Positions 22,983-36,035 of a DNA stretch of 64,000 nucleotides are shown here, piece after piece; position 1 is the stretch's first letter, and every line of letters begins with the position of its first letter. The DNA lies in contig NC_135355.1 in the NCBI RefSeq assembly GCF_051622035.1, positions 29,854,986 through 29,918,985 on the forward strand, written 5' to 3'. The notes beneath the pieces were generated by a model. The model did not search any database and was not told the DNA's origin. It was given only the letters and a program-made list of their open reading frames with translations. Position numbers and translations under genes: made by a program. The stretch comes from Arctopsyche grandis (Eukaryota; Arthropoda; Insecta; Trichoptera; Hydropsychidae).

Positions 22983-25900
22983 AGGTTGGGTTAGGTTTGG
23001 TGAGGTTAGCACGTTTTGTGTATATTTTTGTAATGTCGAATCTTTTGATTTCGGTGATGGTAAGGTTAGGTTGGGTTAGGTTTGGTGAGGTAAGCGAGTT
23101 TTTTGTATAATTTACAATCTCGATTTCTTTGATATCGGTTATGGTGAGGATAGGTTGGGATAGGTTTCGTGAGGTAAGCGAATTTTGTGTTAATCTAAAA
23201 ATCTCGAATTATTTGATTTCGGTGATGGCTAGGTTAGGTTGGGTTAGGTTTGGTGAGATCAGCACGTTTTGTGTATATTTTTGCAATGTCGAATTCTTTG
23301 ATTTCGGTGATGGTTAGGTTAGGTTGGGTTAGTTTTCGTGAGGTTAGCGAGATTTGTGTATATCTAACAATCTCGAATTCTTTGACTTCGGTGATGGTTA
23401 GGTTAGGTTGGGTTAAGTTTCGTGAGTTTTGTGAAAATCTTACAATTTCGAATTCTTTAATTTCGGTGATGGTTAGTTTAGGTTGGGTTAGGTTTGGTGA
23501 GGTTAACGAGTTTCGTGAAAATCTTACAATCTCGAATTCTTTGATTTCGGTGATGGTTAGGTTAGGTAGGGTTAGGTTTGATGAGGTACGCGAGTTTTGT
23601 GAAAATTTTACAATCTCGAATTCTTTGATTTCGGTGATGGTTAGGTTAGGTTGGGTTAAGTTTCGTGAGTTTTGTGAAAATCGTACAATCTCGAATTCTT
23701 TGATTTCGGAGATGGTTGGGTTAGGTAGTGTAGGGTTTGGTGAGGTTAGTGAGTTTTGTGGTAATCTTACAATCTGGAATTCATTGAATTCGGTGTTGTT
23801 TAGGTAAGTTTGGGTTAGTTTATGTGAGGTAAGCGAGTTTTTTGTAAATTTTACAATCTCGAATTCTTTGATTTCGGTGATGGTTAGGTTAGGTGGGCTT
23901 AGGTTTCGTGAAGTAAGCGAGTTTTGTGTATAACTTACAATCTCGAATTCTTTGATTTCGGTGATGGTTAGGTTAGGTTGGGTTAAGTTTCGTGAGTTTA
24001 GAGAAAATCGTACAATCTCGAATTCTTTGATTTCGGTGATTGTTAGGTTAGGTTGGGTTAGGTTTGGTGAGGTTAGCACGTTTTGTGTATACTTTTGTAA
24101 TGTCGAATCTTTTGATTTCGGGGATGGTAAGGTTAGGTTGGGTTAGGTTTGGTGAGGTTAGCGAGTTTTTTGTATAATTTACAATCTCGATTTCTTTGAT
24201 ATCGGTTATGGTGAGGATAGGTTGGGATAGGTTTCGTGAGGTAAGCGAATTTTGTGTTAATCTAAAAATCTCGAATTATTTGATTTCGGTGATGGCTAGG
24301 TTAGGTTGGGTTAGGTTTGGTGAGATCAGCACGTTTTGTGTATATTTTTGCAATGTCGAATTCTTTGATTTCGGTGATGGTTAGGTTAGATTGGGTTAGT
24401 TTTCGTGAGGTTAGCGAGATTTGTGTATATCTAACAATCTCGAATTCTTTGATTTCGGTGATGGTTAGGTTAGGTTGGGTTAGGTTTCGTGAGTTTTGTG
24501 AAAATCGTACAATCTCGAATTCTTTGATTTCGGAGATGGTTGGGTTAGGTAGTGTAGGGTTTGGTGAGGTTAGTGAGTTTTGTGGTAATCTTACAATATG
24601 GAATTCATTGAATTCGGTGTTGTTTAGGTAAGTTTGGGTTAGTTTATGTGAGGTACGCGAGTTTTGTGAAAATTTTACAATCTCGAATTCTTTGATTTCG
24701 GTGATGGTTAGGTTAGGTTGGGTTAAGTTTCGTGAGTTTTGTGAAAATCGTACAATCTCGAATTCTTTGATTTCGGAGATGGTTGGGTTAGGTAGTGTAG
24801 GGTTTGGTGAGGTTAGTGAGTTTTGTGGTAATCTTACAATATGGAATTCATTGAATTCGGTGTTGTTTAGGTAAGTTTGGGTTAGTTTATGTGAGGTAAG
24901 CGAGTTTTTTGTAAATTTTACAATCTCGAATTCTTTGACTTCGGTGATGGTTAGGTTAGGTGGGCTTAGGTTTCGTGAAGTAAGCGAGTTTTGTGTATAA
25001 CTTACAATCTCGAATTCTTTGATTTCGGTGATGGTTAGGTTAGGTTGGGTTAAGTTTCGTGAGTTTTGTGAAAATCGTACAATCTCGAATTCTTTGATTT
25101 CGGTGATGGTTAGGTTAGGTTGGGTTAGGTTTGGTGAGGTTAGCGAGTTTTGTGAAAATCTTACAATCTCGGATTCTTTGAATTCGGTAATGGCTAGGTT
25201 AGGTTGGGTTAGGTTTGGGTGAGGTTAACGAGTTTTGTGAAAATCTTACAATCTCGAATTCATTGATTTCGGTGATGGTTAGGTTAGGATGGGTTAGGTT
25301 TGGTGAGGTTAACGAGTTTTGTGAAAATCTTAAAATCTCGAATTCTTTGATTTCGGTGATGGTTAGGTTAGGTTGGGTTAGGTTTGGTGAGGTTAGCGAG
25401 TTTTGTGAAAATTTTACAATCTCGAATTCTTTGATTTCGGTGATGGTAAGGTTAGGTTGGGTTAGGTTTGGTAAGGTTAGCACGTTTTGTGTATATTTTT
25501 GCAATATCGAATTATTTGATTTCGGAGATGGTTGGGTTAGGTAGGGTAGAGTTTGGTGAGTTAAGCGAGTTTTGTGTAATACATTCTTGAATTATTTGAT
25601 TTCGGTGATGGCTAGGTTAGGTTGGGTTAGGTTTGGTGAGGTAAGCGAGTTTTGTTTAATTCTTACAATCTCGTATTCTTAGATTTCGGTGATGGTTAGG
25701 TTAGGTTGGGTTAGGTTTGGTGATATAAGCACGTTTTGTGTAAATTTTTGCAAAGTCGAATTCTTTGATTTCAGTGATGGTTAGGTTAGGTTGGGTTAGG
25801 TTTCGTGAGGTTAGCGAGTTTTGTGTATAACCTACATTCTCGAATTCTTTGATTTCGGTGATGTTTAGGTAAGGTTGGGTTAAGTTTCGTGAGTTTTGTG

Positions 25901-28471
25901 AAAATCTTACAATCTCGAATTCTTTGATTTCGGTGATTGTTAGGTTAGGTTGGGTTAGGTTTGGTGAGGTTAGCACGTTTTGTGTATATTTTTGCAATGT
26001 CGAATTCTTTGATTTCGGTGATGTTAAGGTTAGGTTGGTTTAGGTTTCGTGAAGTTAGCGAGTTTTGTGTATAACCTGCATTCTCGAATTCTTTGATTTC
26101 GGTAATGGTTAGGTAAGGTTGGGTTAAGTTTCGTGAGTTTTGTGAAAATCGTACAATCTCGAATTCTTTGATTTCGGTGATGGTTAGGTTAGGTTGGGTT
26201 AGGTTTGGTGAGGTTAGCGAGTTTTGTGAAAATCTTACAATCTCGGATTCTATGAATTCGGTAATGGCTAGGTTAGGTTGGGTTAGGTTTGGGTGAGGTT
26301 AACGAGTTTTGTGAAAATCTTACAATCTCGAATTCTTTGATTTCGGTGATGGTTAGGTTAGGTTGGGTAAGGTTTAGTAAGGTGAGCGAGTTTTGTGAAA
26401 ATCTTACAATCTCGAATTCATTGATTTCGGTGATGGTTAGGTTAGGTTGGGTTAGGTTTGGTGAGGTTAACGAGTTTTGTGAAAATCTTACAATCTTGAA
26501 TTCTTTGATTTCGGTGATGGTTAGGTTAGGTTGGGTTAGGTTTCGTGAGGTTAGCGAGTTTTGTGAAAATTTTACAATCTCGAATTCTTTGATTTCGGTG
26601 ATGGTTATGTTAGGTTGGGTTAGGTTTGGTAAGGTTAGCACGTTTTGTGTATATTTTTGCAATATCGAATTATTTGATTTCGGAGATGGTTGGGTTAGGT
26701 AGGGTAGAGTTTGGTGAGTTAAGCGAGTTTTGTGTAATACATTCTCGAATTATTTGATTTCGGTGATGGCTAGGTTAGGTTGGGTTAGGTTTGGTGAGGT
26801 AAGCGAGTTTTGTTTAATTCTTACAATCTCGTATTCTTAGATTTCGGTGATGGTTAGGTTAGGTTGGGTTAGGTTTGGTGATTTAAGCACGTTTTGTGTA
26901 AATTTTTGCAAAGTCGAATTCTTTGATTTCAGTGATGGTTAGGGTAGGTTGGGTTAGGTTTCGTGAGGTTAGCGAGTTTTGTATATAACCTACATTCTCG
27001 ATTTCTTTGATTTCGGTGATGGTTAGGTTAGGTTGGGTTAAGTTTCGTGAGTTTTGTGAAAATCTTACAATCTCGAATTCTTTGATTTCGGTGATTGTTA
27101 GGTTAGGTTGGGTTAGGTTTGGTGAGGTTAGCACGTTTTGTGTATATTTTTGCAATGTCGAATTCTTTGATTTCGGTGATGTTAAGGTTAGGTTGGGTTA
27201 GGTTTCGTGAGGTTAGCGAGTTTTGTGTATAACCTGCATTCTCGAATTCTTTGATTTCGGTGATGGTTAGGTAAGGTTGGGTTAAGTTTCGTGAGTTTTG
27301 TGAAAATCTTACAATCTCGAATTCTTTGATTTCGGTGATGGTTAGGTTAGGTTGGGTTAAGTTTCGTGAGTTTTGTGAAAATCTTACAATTTCGAATTCT
27401 TTAATTTCGGTGATGGTTAGTTTAGGTTGGGTTAGGTTTGGTGAGGTTAACGAGTTTTGTGAAAATCTTACAATCTCGAATTCTTTGATTTCGGTGATGG
27501 TTAGGTTAGGTTGGGTTAGGTTTCGTGAGTTTTGTGAAAATCGTACAATCTCGAATTCTTTGATTTCGGTGATGGTTAGGTTAGGTTGGGTTAGGTTTGG
27601 TGAGGTTAGCGAGTTTTGTGAAAATCTTACAATCTCGGATTCTATGAATTCGGTAATGGCTAGGTTAGGTTGGGTTAGGTTTGGGTGAGGTTAACGAGTT
27701 TTGTGAAAATCTTACAATCTCGAATTCTTTGATTTCGGTGATGGTTAGGTTAGGTTGGGTAAGGTTTAGTAAGGTGAGCGAGTTTTGTGAAAATCTTACA
27801 ATCTCGAATTCATTGATTTCGGTGATGGTTAGGTTAGGTTGGGTTAGGTTTGGTGAGGTTAACGAGTTTTGTGAAAATCTTACAATCTCGAATTCTTTGA
27901 TTTCGGTGATGGTTAGGTTAGGTTGGGTTAGGTTTGGTGAGGTTAGCGAGTTTTGTGAAAATTTTACATTCTCGATTTCTTTGATTTCGGTGATGGTTAG
28001 GTTAGGTTTGGTTAAGTTTCGTGAGTTTTGTGAAAATCTTACAATCTCGAATTCTTTGATTTCGGTGATTGTTAGGTTAGGTTGGGTTAGGTTTGGTGAG
28101 GTTAGCACGTTTTGTGTATATTTTTGCAATGTCGAATTCTTTGATTTCGGTGATGTTAAGGTTAGGTTGGGTTAGGTTTCGTGAGGTTAGCGAGTTTTGT
28201 GTATAACCTGCATTCTCGAATTCTTTGATTTCGGTGATGGTTAGGTAAGGTTGGGTTAAGTTTCGTGAGTTTTGTGAAAATCTTACAATCTCGAATTCTT
28301 TGATTTCGGTGATGGTTAGGTTAGGTTGGGTTAAGTTTCGTGAGGTTTGCGAAAATCTTACAATCTCGTTTCGGTGATGGTTAGGTTAGGTTGGGTTAGG
28401 TTTGGTGAGGTTTACGAGTTTTGTGAAAATCTAACAATCTCGAATTCTTTGATTTCGGTGATGGTTAGGAT
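22983..28471 (+). repeat. 5,489 bp higher-order repeat, copy 1
   Basis: This is the first unit of a perfect-looking tandem duplication. Every variant landmark I compared between about 22983 and 28510 recurs exactly 5,489 bp later, to about 33999. The open frames across the block are residue-for-residue the same in both copies. Its left boundary lies in the shared motif around AGCACGTTTTGTG, consistent with unequal crossing-over between similar monomers. Confidence 0.88.
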
Positions 28472-31400
28472 AGGTTGGGTTAGGTTTGGTGAGGTTAGCA
28501 CGTTTTGTGTATATTTTTGTAATGTCGAATCTTTTGATTTCGGTGATGGTAAGGTTAGGTTGGGTTAGGTTTGGTGAGGTAAGCGAGTTTTTTGTATAAT
28601 TTACAATCTCGATTTCTTTGATATCGGTTATGGTGAGGATAGGTTGGGATAGGTTTCGTGAGGTAAGCGAATTTTGTGTTAATCTAAAAATCTCGAATTA
28701 TTTGATTTCGGTGATGGCTAGGTTAGGTTGGGTTAGGTTTGGTGAGATCAGCACGTTTTGTGTATATTTTTGCAATGTCGAATTCTTTGATTTCGGTGAT
28801 GGTTAGGTTAGGTTGGGTTAGTTTTCGTGAGGTTAGCGAGATTTGTGTATATCTAACAATCTCGAATTCTTTGACTTCGGTGATGGTTAGGTTAGGTTGG
28901 GTTAAGTTTCGTGAGTTTTGTGAAAATCTTACAATTTCGAATTCTTTAATTTCGGTGATGGTTAGTTTAGGTTGGGTTAGGTTTGGTGAGGTTAACGAGT
29001 TTCGTGAAAATCTTACAATCTCGAATTCTTTGATTTCGGTGATGGTTAGGTTAGGTAGGGTTAGGTTTGATGAGGTACGCGAGTTTTGTGAAAATTTTAC
29101 AATCTCGAATTCTTTGATTTCGGTGATGGTTAGGTTAGGTTGGGTTAAGTTTCGTGAGTTTTGTGAAAATCGTACAATCTCGAATTCTTTGATTTCGGAG
29201 ATGGTTGGGTTAGGTAGTGTAGGGTTTGGTGAGGTTAGTGAGTTTTGTGGTAATCTTACAATCTGGAATTCATTGAATTCGGTGTTGTTTAGGTAAGTTT
29301 GGGTTAGTTTATGTGAGGTAAGCGAGTTTTTTGTAAATTTTACAATCTCGAATTCTTTGATTTCGGTGATGGTTAGGTTAGGTGGGCTTAGGTTTCGTGA
29401 AGTAAGCGAGTTTTGTGTATAACTTACAATCTCGAATTCTTTGATTTCGGTGATGGTTAGGTTAGGTTGGGTTAAGTTTCGTGAGTTTAGAGAAAATCGT
29501 ACAATCTCGAATTCTTTGATTTCGGTGATTGTTAGGTTAGGTTGGGTTAGGTTTGGTGAGGTTAGCACGTTTTGTGTATACTTTTGTAATGTCGAATCTT
29601 TTGATTTCGGGGATGGTAAGGTTAGGTTGGGTTAGGTTTGGTGAGGTTAGCGAGTTTTTTGTATAATTTACAATCTCGATTTCTTTGATATCGGTTATGG
29701 TGAGGATAGGTTGGGATAGGTTTCGTGAGGTAAGCGAATTTTGTGTTAATCTAAAAATCTCGAATTATTTGATTTCGGTGATGGCTAGGTTAGGTTGGGT
29801 TAGGTTTGGTGAGATCAGCACGTTTTGTGTATATTTTTGCAATGTCGAATTCTTTGATTTCGGTGATGGTTAGGTTAGATTGGGTTAGTTTTCGTGAGGT
29901 TAGCGAGATTTGTGTATATCTAACAATCTCGAATTCTTTGATTTCGGTGATGGTTAGGTTAGGTTGGGTTAGGTTTCGTGAGTTTTGTGAAAATCGTACA
30001 ATCTCGAATTCTTTGATTTCGGAGATGGTTGGGTTAGGTAGTGTAGGGTTTGGTGAGGTTAGTGAGTTTTGTGGTAATCTTACAATATGGAATTCATTGA
30101 ATTCGGTGTTGTTTAGGTAAGTTTGGGTTAGTTTATGTGAGGTACGCGAGTTTTGTGAAAATTTTACAATCTCGAATTCTTTGATTTCGGTGATGGTTAG
30201 GTTAGGTTGGGTTAAGTTTCGTGAGTTTTGTGAAAATCGTACAATCTCGAATTCTTTGATTTCGGAGATGGTTGGGTTAGGTAGTGTAGGGTTTGGTGAG
30301 GTTAGTGAGTTTTGTGGTAATCTTACAATATGGAATTCATTGAATTCGGTGTTGTTTAGGTAAGTTTGGGTTAGTTTATGTGAGGTAAGCGAGTTTTTTG
30401 TAAATTTTACAATCTCGAATTCTTTGACTTCGGTGATGGTTAGGTTAGGTGGGCTTAGGTTTCGTGAAGTAAGCGAGTTTTGTGTATAACTTACAATCTC
30501 GAATTCTTTGATTTCGGTGATGGTTAGGTTAGGTTGGGTTAAGTTTCGTGAGTTTTGTGAAAATCGTACAATCTCGAATTCTTTGATTTCGGTGATGGTT
30601 AGGTTAGGTTGGGTTAGGTTTGGTGAGGTTAGCGAGTTTTGTGAAAATCTTACAATCTCGGATTCTTTGAATTCGGTAATGGCTAGGTTAGGTTGGGTTA
30701 GGTTTGGGTGAGGTTAACGAGTTTTGTGAAAATCTTACAATCTCGAATTCATTGATTTCGGTGATGGTTAGGTTAGGATGGGTTAGGTTTGGTGAGGTTA
30801 ACGAGTTTTGTGAAAATCTTAAAATCTCGAATTCTTTGATTTCGGTGATGGTTAGGTTAGGTTGGGTTAGGTTTGGTGAGGTTAGCGAGTTTTGTGAAAA
30901 TTTTACAATCTCGAATTCTTTGATTTCGGTGATGGTAAGGTTAGGTTGGGTTAGGTTTGGTAAGGTTAGCACGTTTTGTGTATATTTTTGCAATATCGAA
31001 TTATTTGATTTCGGAGATGGTTGGGTTAGGTAGGGTAGAGTTTGGTGAGTTAAGCGAGTTTTGTGTAATACATTCTTGAATTATTTGATTTCGGTGATGG
31101 CTAGGTTAGGTTGGGTTAGGTTTGGTGAGGTAAGCGAGTTTTGTTTAATTCTTACAATCTCGTATTCTTAGATTTCGGTGATGGTTAGGTTAGGTTGGGT
31201 TAGGTTTGGTGATATAAGCACGTTTTGTGTAAATTTTTGCAAAGTCGAATTCTTTGATTTCAGTGATGGTTAGGTTAGGTTGGGTTAGGTTTCGTGAGGT
31301 TAGCGAGTTTTGTGTATAACCTACATTCTCGAATTCTTTGATTTCGGTGATGTTTAGGTAAGGTTGGGTTAAGTTTCGTGAGTTTTGTGAAAATCTTACA

Positions 31401-33960
31401 ATCTCGAATTCTTTGATTTCGGTGATTGTTAGGTTAGGTTGGGTTAGGTTTGGTGAGGTTAGCACGTTTTGTGTATATTTTTGCAATGTCGAATTCTTTG
31501 ATTTCGGTGATGTTAAGGTTAGGTTGGTTTAGGTTTCGTGAAGTTAGCGAGTTTTGTGTATAACCTGCATTCTCGAATTCTTTGATTTCGGTAATGGTTA
31601 GGTAAGGTTGGGTTAAGTTTCGTGAGTTTTGTGAAAATCGTACAATCTCGAATTCTTTGATTTCGGTGATGGTTAGGTTAGGTTGGGTTAGGTTTGGTGA
31701 GGTTAGCGAGTTTTGTGAAAATCTTACAATCTCGGATTCTATGAATTCGGTAATGGCTAGGTTAGGTTGGGTTAGGTTTGGGTGAGGTTAACGAGTTTTG
31801 TGAAAATCTTACAATCTCGAATTCTTTGATTTCGGTGATGGTTAGGTTAGGTTGGGTAAGGTTTAGTAAGGTGAGCGAGTTTTGTGAAAATCTTACAATC
31901 TCGAATTCATTGATTTCGGTGATGGTTAGGTTAGGTTGGGTTAGGTTTGGTGAGGTTAACGAGTTTTGTGAAAATCTTACAATCTTGAATTCTTTGATTT
32001 CGGTGATGGTTAGGTTAGGTTGGGTTAGGTTTCGTGAGGTTAGCGAGTTTTGTGAAAATTTTACAATCTCGAATTCTTTGATTTCGGTGATGGTTATGTT
32101 AGGTTGGGTTAGGTTTGGTAAGGTTAGCACGTTTTGTGTATATTTTTGCAATATCGAATTATTTGATTTCGGAGATGGTTGGGTTAGGTAGGGTAGAGTT
32201 TGGTGAGTTAAGCGAGTTTTGTGTAATACATTCTCGAATTATTTGATTTCGGTGATGGCTAGGTTAGGTTGGGTTAGGTTTGGTGAGGTAAGCGAGTTTT
32301 GTTTAATTCTTACAATCTCGTATTCTTAGATTTCGGTGATGGTTAGGTTAGGTTGGGTTAGGTTTGGTGATTTAAGCACGTTTTGTGTAAATTTTTGCAA
32401 AGTCGAATTCTTTGATTTCAGTGATGGTTAGGGTAGGTTGGGTTAGGTTTCGTGAGGTTAGCGAGTTTTGTATATAACCTACATTCTCGATTTCTTTGAT
32501 TTCGGTGATGGTTAGGTTAGGTTGGGTTAAGTTTCGTGAGTTTTGTGAAAATCTTACAATCTCGAATTCTTTGATTTCGGTGATTGTTAGGTTAGGTTGG
32601 GTTAGGTTTGGTGAGGTTAGCACGTTTTGTGTATATTTTTGCAATGTCGAATTCTTTGATTTCGGTGATGTTAAGGTTAGGTTGGGTTAGGTTTCGTGAG
32701 GTTAGCGAGTTTTGTGTATAACCTGCATTCTCGAATTCTTTGATTTCGGTGATGGTTAGGTAAGGTTGGGTTAAGTTTCGTGAGTTTTGTGAAAATCTTA
32801 CAATCTCGAATTCTTTGATTTCGGTGATGGTTAGGTTAGGTTGGGTTAAGTTTCGTGAGTTTTGTGAAAATCTTACAATTTCGAATTCTTTAATTTCGGT
32901 GATGGTTAGTTTAGGTTGGGTTAGGTTTGGTGAGGTTAACGAGTTTTGTGAAAATCTTACAATCTCGAATTCTTTGATTTCGGTGATGGTTAGGTTAGGT
33001 TGGGTTAGGTTTCGTGAGTTTTGTGAAAATCGTACAATCTCGAATTCTTTGATTTCGGTGATGGTTAGGTTAGGTTGGGTTAGGTTTGGTGAGGTTAGCG
33101 AGTTTTGTGAAAATCTTACAATCTCGGATTCTATGAATTCGGTAATGGCTAGGTTAGGTTGGGTTAGGTTTGGGTGAGGTTAACGAGTTTTGTGAAAATC
33201 TTACAATCTCGAATTCTTTGATTTCGGTGATGGTTAGGTTAGGTTGGGTAAGGTTTAGTAAGGTGAGCGAGTTTTGTGAAAATCTTACAATCTCGAATTC
33301 ATTGATTTCGGTGATGGTTAGGTTAGGTTGGGTTAGGTTTGGTGAGGTTAACGAGTTTTGTGAAAATCTTACAATCTCGAATTCTTTGATTTCGGTGATG
33401 GTTAGGTTAGGTTGGGTTAGGTTTGGTGAGGTTAGCGAGTTTTGTGAAAATTTTACATTCTCGATTTCTTTGATTTCGGTGATGGTTAGGTTAGGTTTGG
33501 TTAAGTTTCGTGAGTTTTGTGAAAATCTTACAATCTCGAATTCTTTGATTTCGGTGATTGTTAGGTTAGGTTGGGTTAGGTTTGGTGAGGTTAGCACGTT
33601 TTGTGTATATTTTTGCAATGTCGAATTCTTTGATTTCGGTGATGTTAAGGTTAGGTTGGGTTAGGTTTCGTGAGGTTAGCGAGTTTTGTGTATAACCTGC
33701 ATTCTCGAATTCTTTGATTTCGGTGATGGTTAGGTAAGGTTGGGTTAAGTTTCGTGAGTTTTGTGAAAATCTTACAATCTCGAATTCTTTGATTTCGGTG
33801 ATGGTTAGGTTAGGTTGGGTTAAGTTTCGTGAGGTTTGCGAAAATCTTACAATCTCGTTTCGGTGATGGTTAGGTTAGGTTGGGTTAGGTTTGGTGAGGT
33901 TTACGAGTTTTGTGAAAATCTAACAATCTCGAATTCTTTGATTTCGGTGATGGTTAGGAT
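28472..33960 (+). repeat. 5,489 bp higher-order repeat, copy 2
   Basis: This is the second unit of the tandem duplication. Homology to copy 1 continues a little past the unit end, to about 33999. There copy 2 reads TATAACCTACATTCTCG where the corresponding point of copy 1 reads TATATTTTTGTAATG. The near-identity implies a very recent event or an assembly duplication. Confidence 0.88.
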
Positions 33961-36035
33961 AGGTTGGGTTAGGTTTGGTGAGGTTAGCACGTTTTGTGTA
34001 TAACCTACATTCTCGAATTCTTTGATTTCGGTGATGGTTAGGTTAGGTTGGGTTAAGTTTCGTGAGTTTTGTGAAAATCTTACAATCTCGAATTCTTTGA
34101 TTTCAGTGATGGTTAGGTTAGGTTGGGTTAGGTTTGGTGAGGTTAGCACGTATTGTGTATATTTTTGCAATGTCGAATTCTTTGATTTCGGTGATGGTTG
34201 TGTAAGGTAGGGTAAGGTTTGGTGAGGTCAGCGAGTTTTGTGTAATACATTCTCGAATTCTTTGATTTCGGTGATGGCTAGGTTAGGTTGGGTTAGGTTT
34301 GGTGAGGTTTGCGAGTTTTGTGTAATTTATTCTCGAATTCTTTGATTTCTGTGATGGCTAGGTTAGGTTGGGGTAGGTTTGTGAGGTAAGCGAGTTTTGT
34401 GAAAATTTTACAATCTCGAATTCTTTGATTTCGGTGATGGTTAGGTTAGGTTGGGTTAGGTTTGGTGGGGTTAGCGAGTTTTGTGAAAATTTTACAATCT
34501 CGAATTCTTTGATTTCGGTGATGGTTAGGTTAGGTTGGGTTAAGTTTAGTAAGGTTAGCACGTTTTGTGTATATTTTTGTAATATCGAATTATTTGATTT
34601 CGGAGATGGTTGGGTTAGGAAGGGGAAGGTTTGGTGAGGTTAGCGAGTTTTGTGTAATACATTCTCGAATTATTTGATTTAACTAACCTCACGAAACCTA
34701 ACCCAACCTAACCTTAACATCACCGAAATCAAAGAATTCGACATTGCAAAAATATACACAAAACGTGCTAACCTCACCAAACCTAACCCAACCTAACCTA
34801 ACAATCACCGAAATCAAAGAATTCGAGATTGTAAGATTTTCACAAAACTCACGAAACTTAACCCAACCTAACCTAACCATCACCGAAATCAAAGAAATCG
34901 AGAATGTAAAATTTTCACAAAACTCGCTAACCTCACCAAACCTAACCCAACCTAACCTAACCATCACCGAAATCAAAAAATTCGAGATTGTAAGATTTTC
35001 ACAAAACTCGTTAACCTCACCCAAACCTAACCCAACCTAACCTAGCCATTACCGAATTCATAGAATCCGAGATTGTAAGATTTTCACAAAACTCGCTAAC
35101 CTCACCAAACCTAACCCAACCTAACCTAACCATCACCGAAATCAAAGAATTCGAGATTGTTCGATTTTCACAAAACTCACGAAACTTAACCCAACCTAAC
35201 CTAACCATCACCGAAATCAAAGAATTCGAGATTGTAAGATTTTCACAAAACTCGTTAACCTCACCAAACCTAACCCAACCTAAACTAACCATCACCGAAA
35301 TTAAAGAATTCGAAATTGTAAGATTTTCACAAAACTCACGAAACTTAACCCAACCTAACCAAACCATCACCGAAATCAAAGAATTCGAGATTGTAAGATT
35401 TTCACAAAACTCACGAAACTTAACCCAACCTTACCTAACCATCACCGAAATCAAAGAATTCGAGAATGCAGGTTATACACAAAACTCGCTAACCTCACGA
35501 AACCTAACCCAACCTAACCTTAACATCACCGAAATCAAAGAATTCGACATTGCAAAAATATACACAAAACGTGCTAACCTCACCAAACCTAACCCAACCT
35601 AACCTAACAATCACCGAAATCAAAGAATTCGAGATTGTAAGATTTTCACAAAACTCACGAAACTTAACCCAACCTAACCTAACCATCACCGAAATCAAAG
35701 AGGTTAGATGGTTAGGTTTCGTGGGGTTAGCGAGTTTTGTGTATAACCTACATTCTCGAATTCTTTGATTTCGGTGAATGTTAGGTTAGGTGGGCTTAGG
35801 TTTCGTGAGGTAAGCGAGTTTTGTGAAAATCTTACAATCTCGAATTCTTTGATTTCGGAGATGGTTGGGTTAGGTAGGGTAGGGTTTGGTGAGGTTAGTG
35901 AGTTTTGTGGTAATCTTACAATCTGGAATTCATTGAATTCGGTGTTGTTTAGGTAAGGTTGGGTTAGGTTATGTGAGGTAAGCGAGTTTTTTGTAAATTT
36001 TACAATCTCGAATTTTTTGATTTCGGTGATGGTTA
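32295..36035 (+). repeat. About 3.7 kb duplicated satellite block containing a flipped segment, copy A
   Basis: This block matches about 44140-47974. The offset is 11,845 up to about 33.85 kb and 11,939 afterwards, because the second copy has about 94 extra bases including a GATTTTACTAACGG monomer. Both copies carry the inverted segment and both of its junctions, so the inversion came before the duplication. Confidence 0.82.
34681..35702 (-). repeat. Inverted satellite segment, copy A
   Basis: Over about 1,022 bp the G-rich strand switches to minus. The left junction is abrupt (ATTATTTGATTTAACTAACC) and so is the right junction (CGAAATCAAAGAGGTTAGAT). The flipped monomers are the reverse complement of types found in plus orientation about 1 kb to the left (32.7-33.7 kb), so the region can fold as a large inverted repeat. 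Confidence 0.9.
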
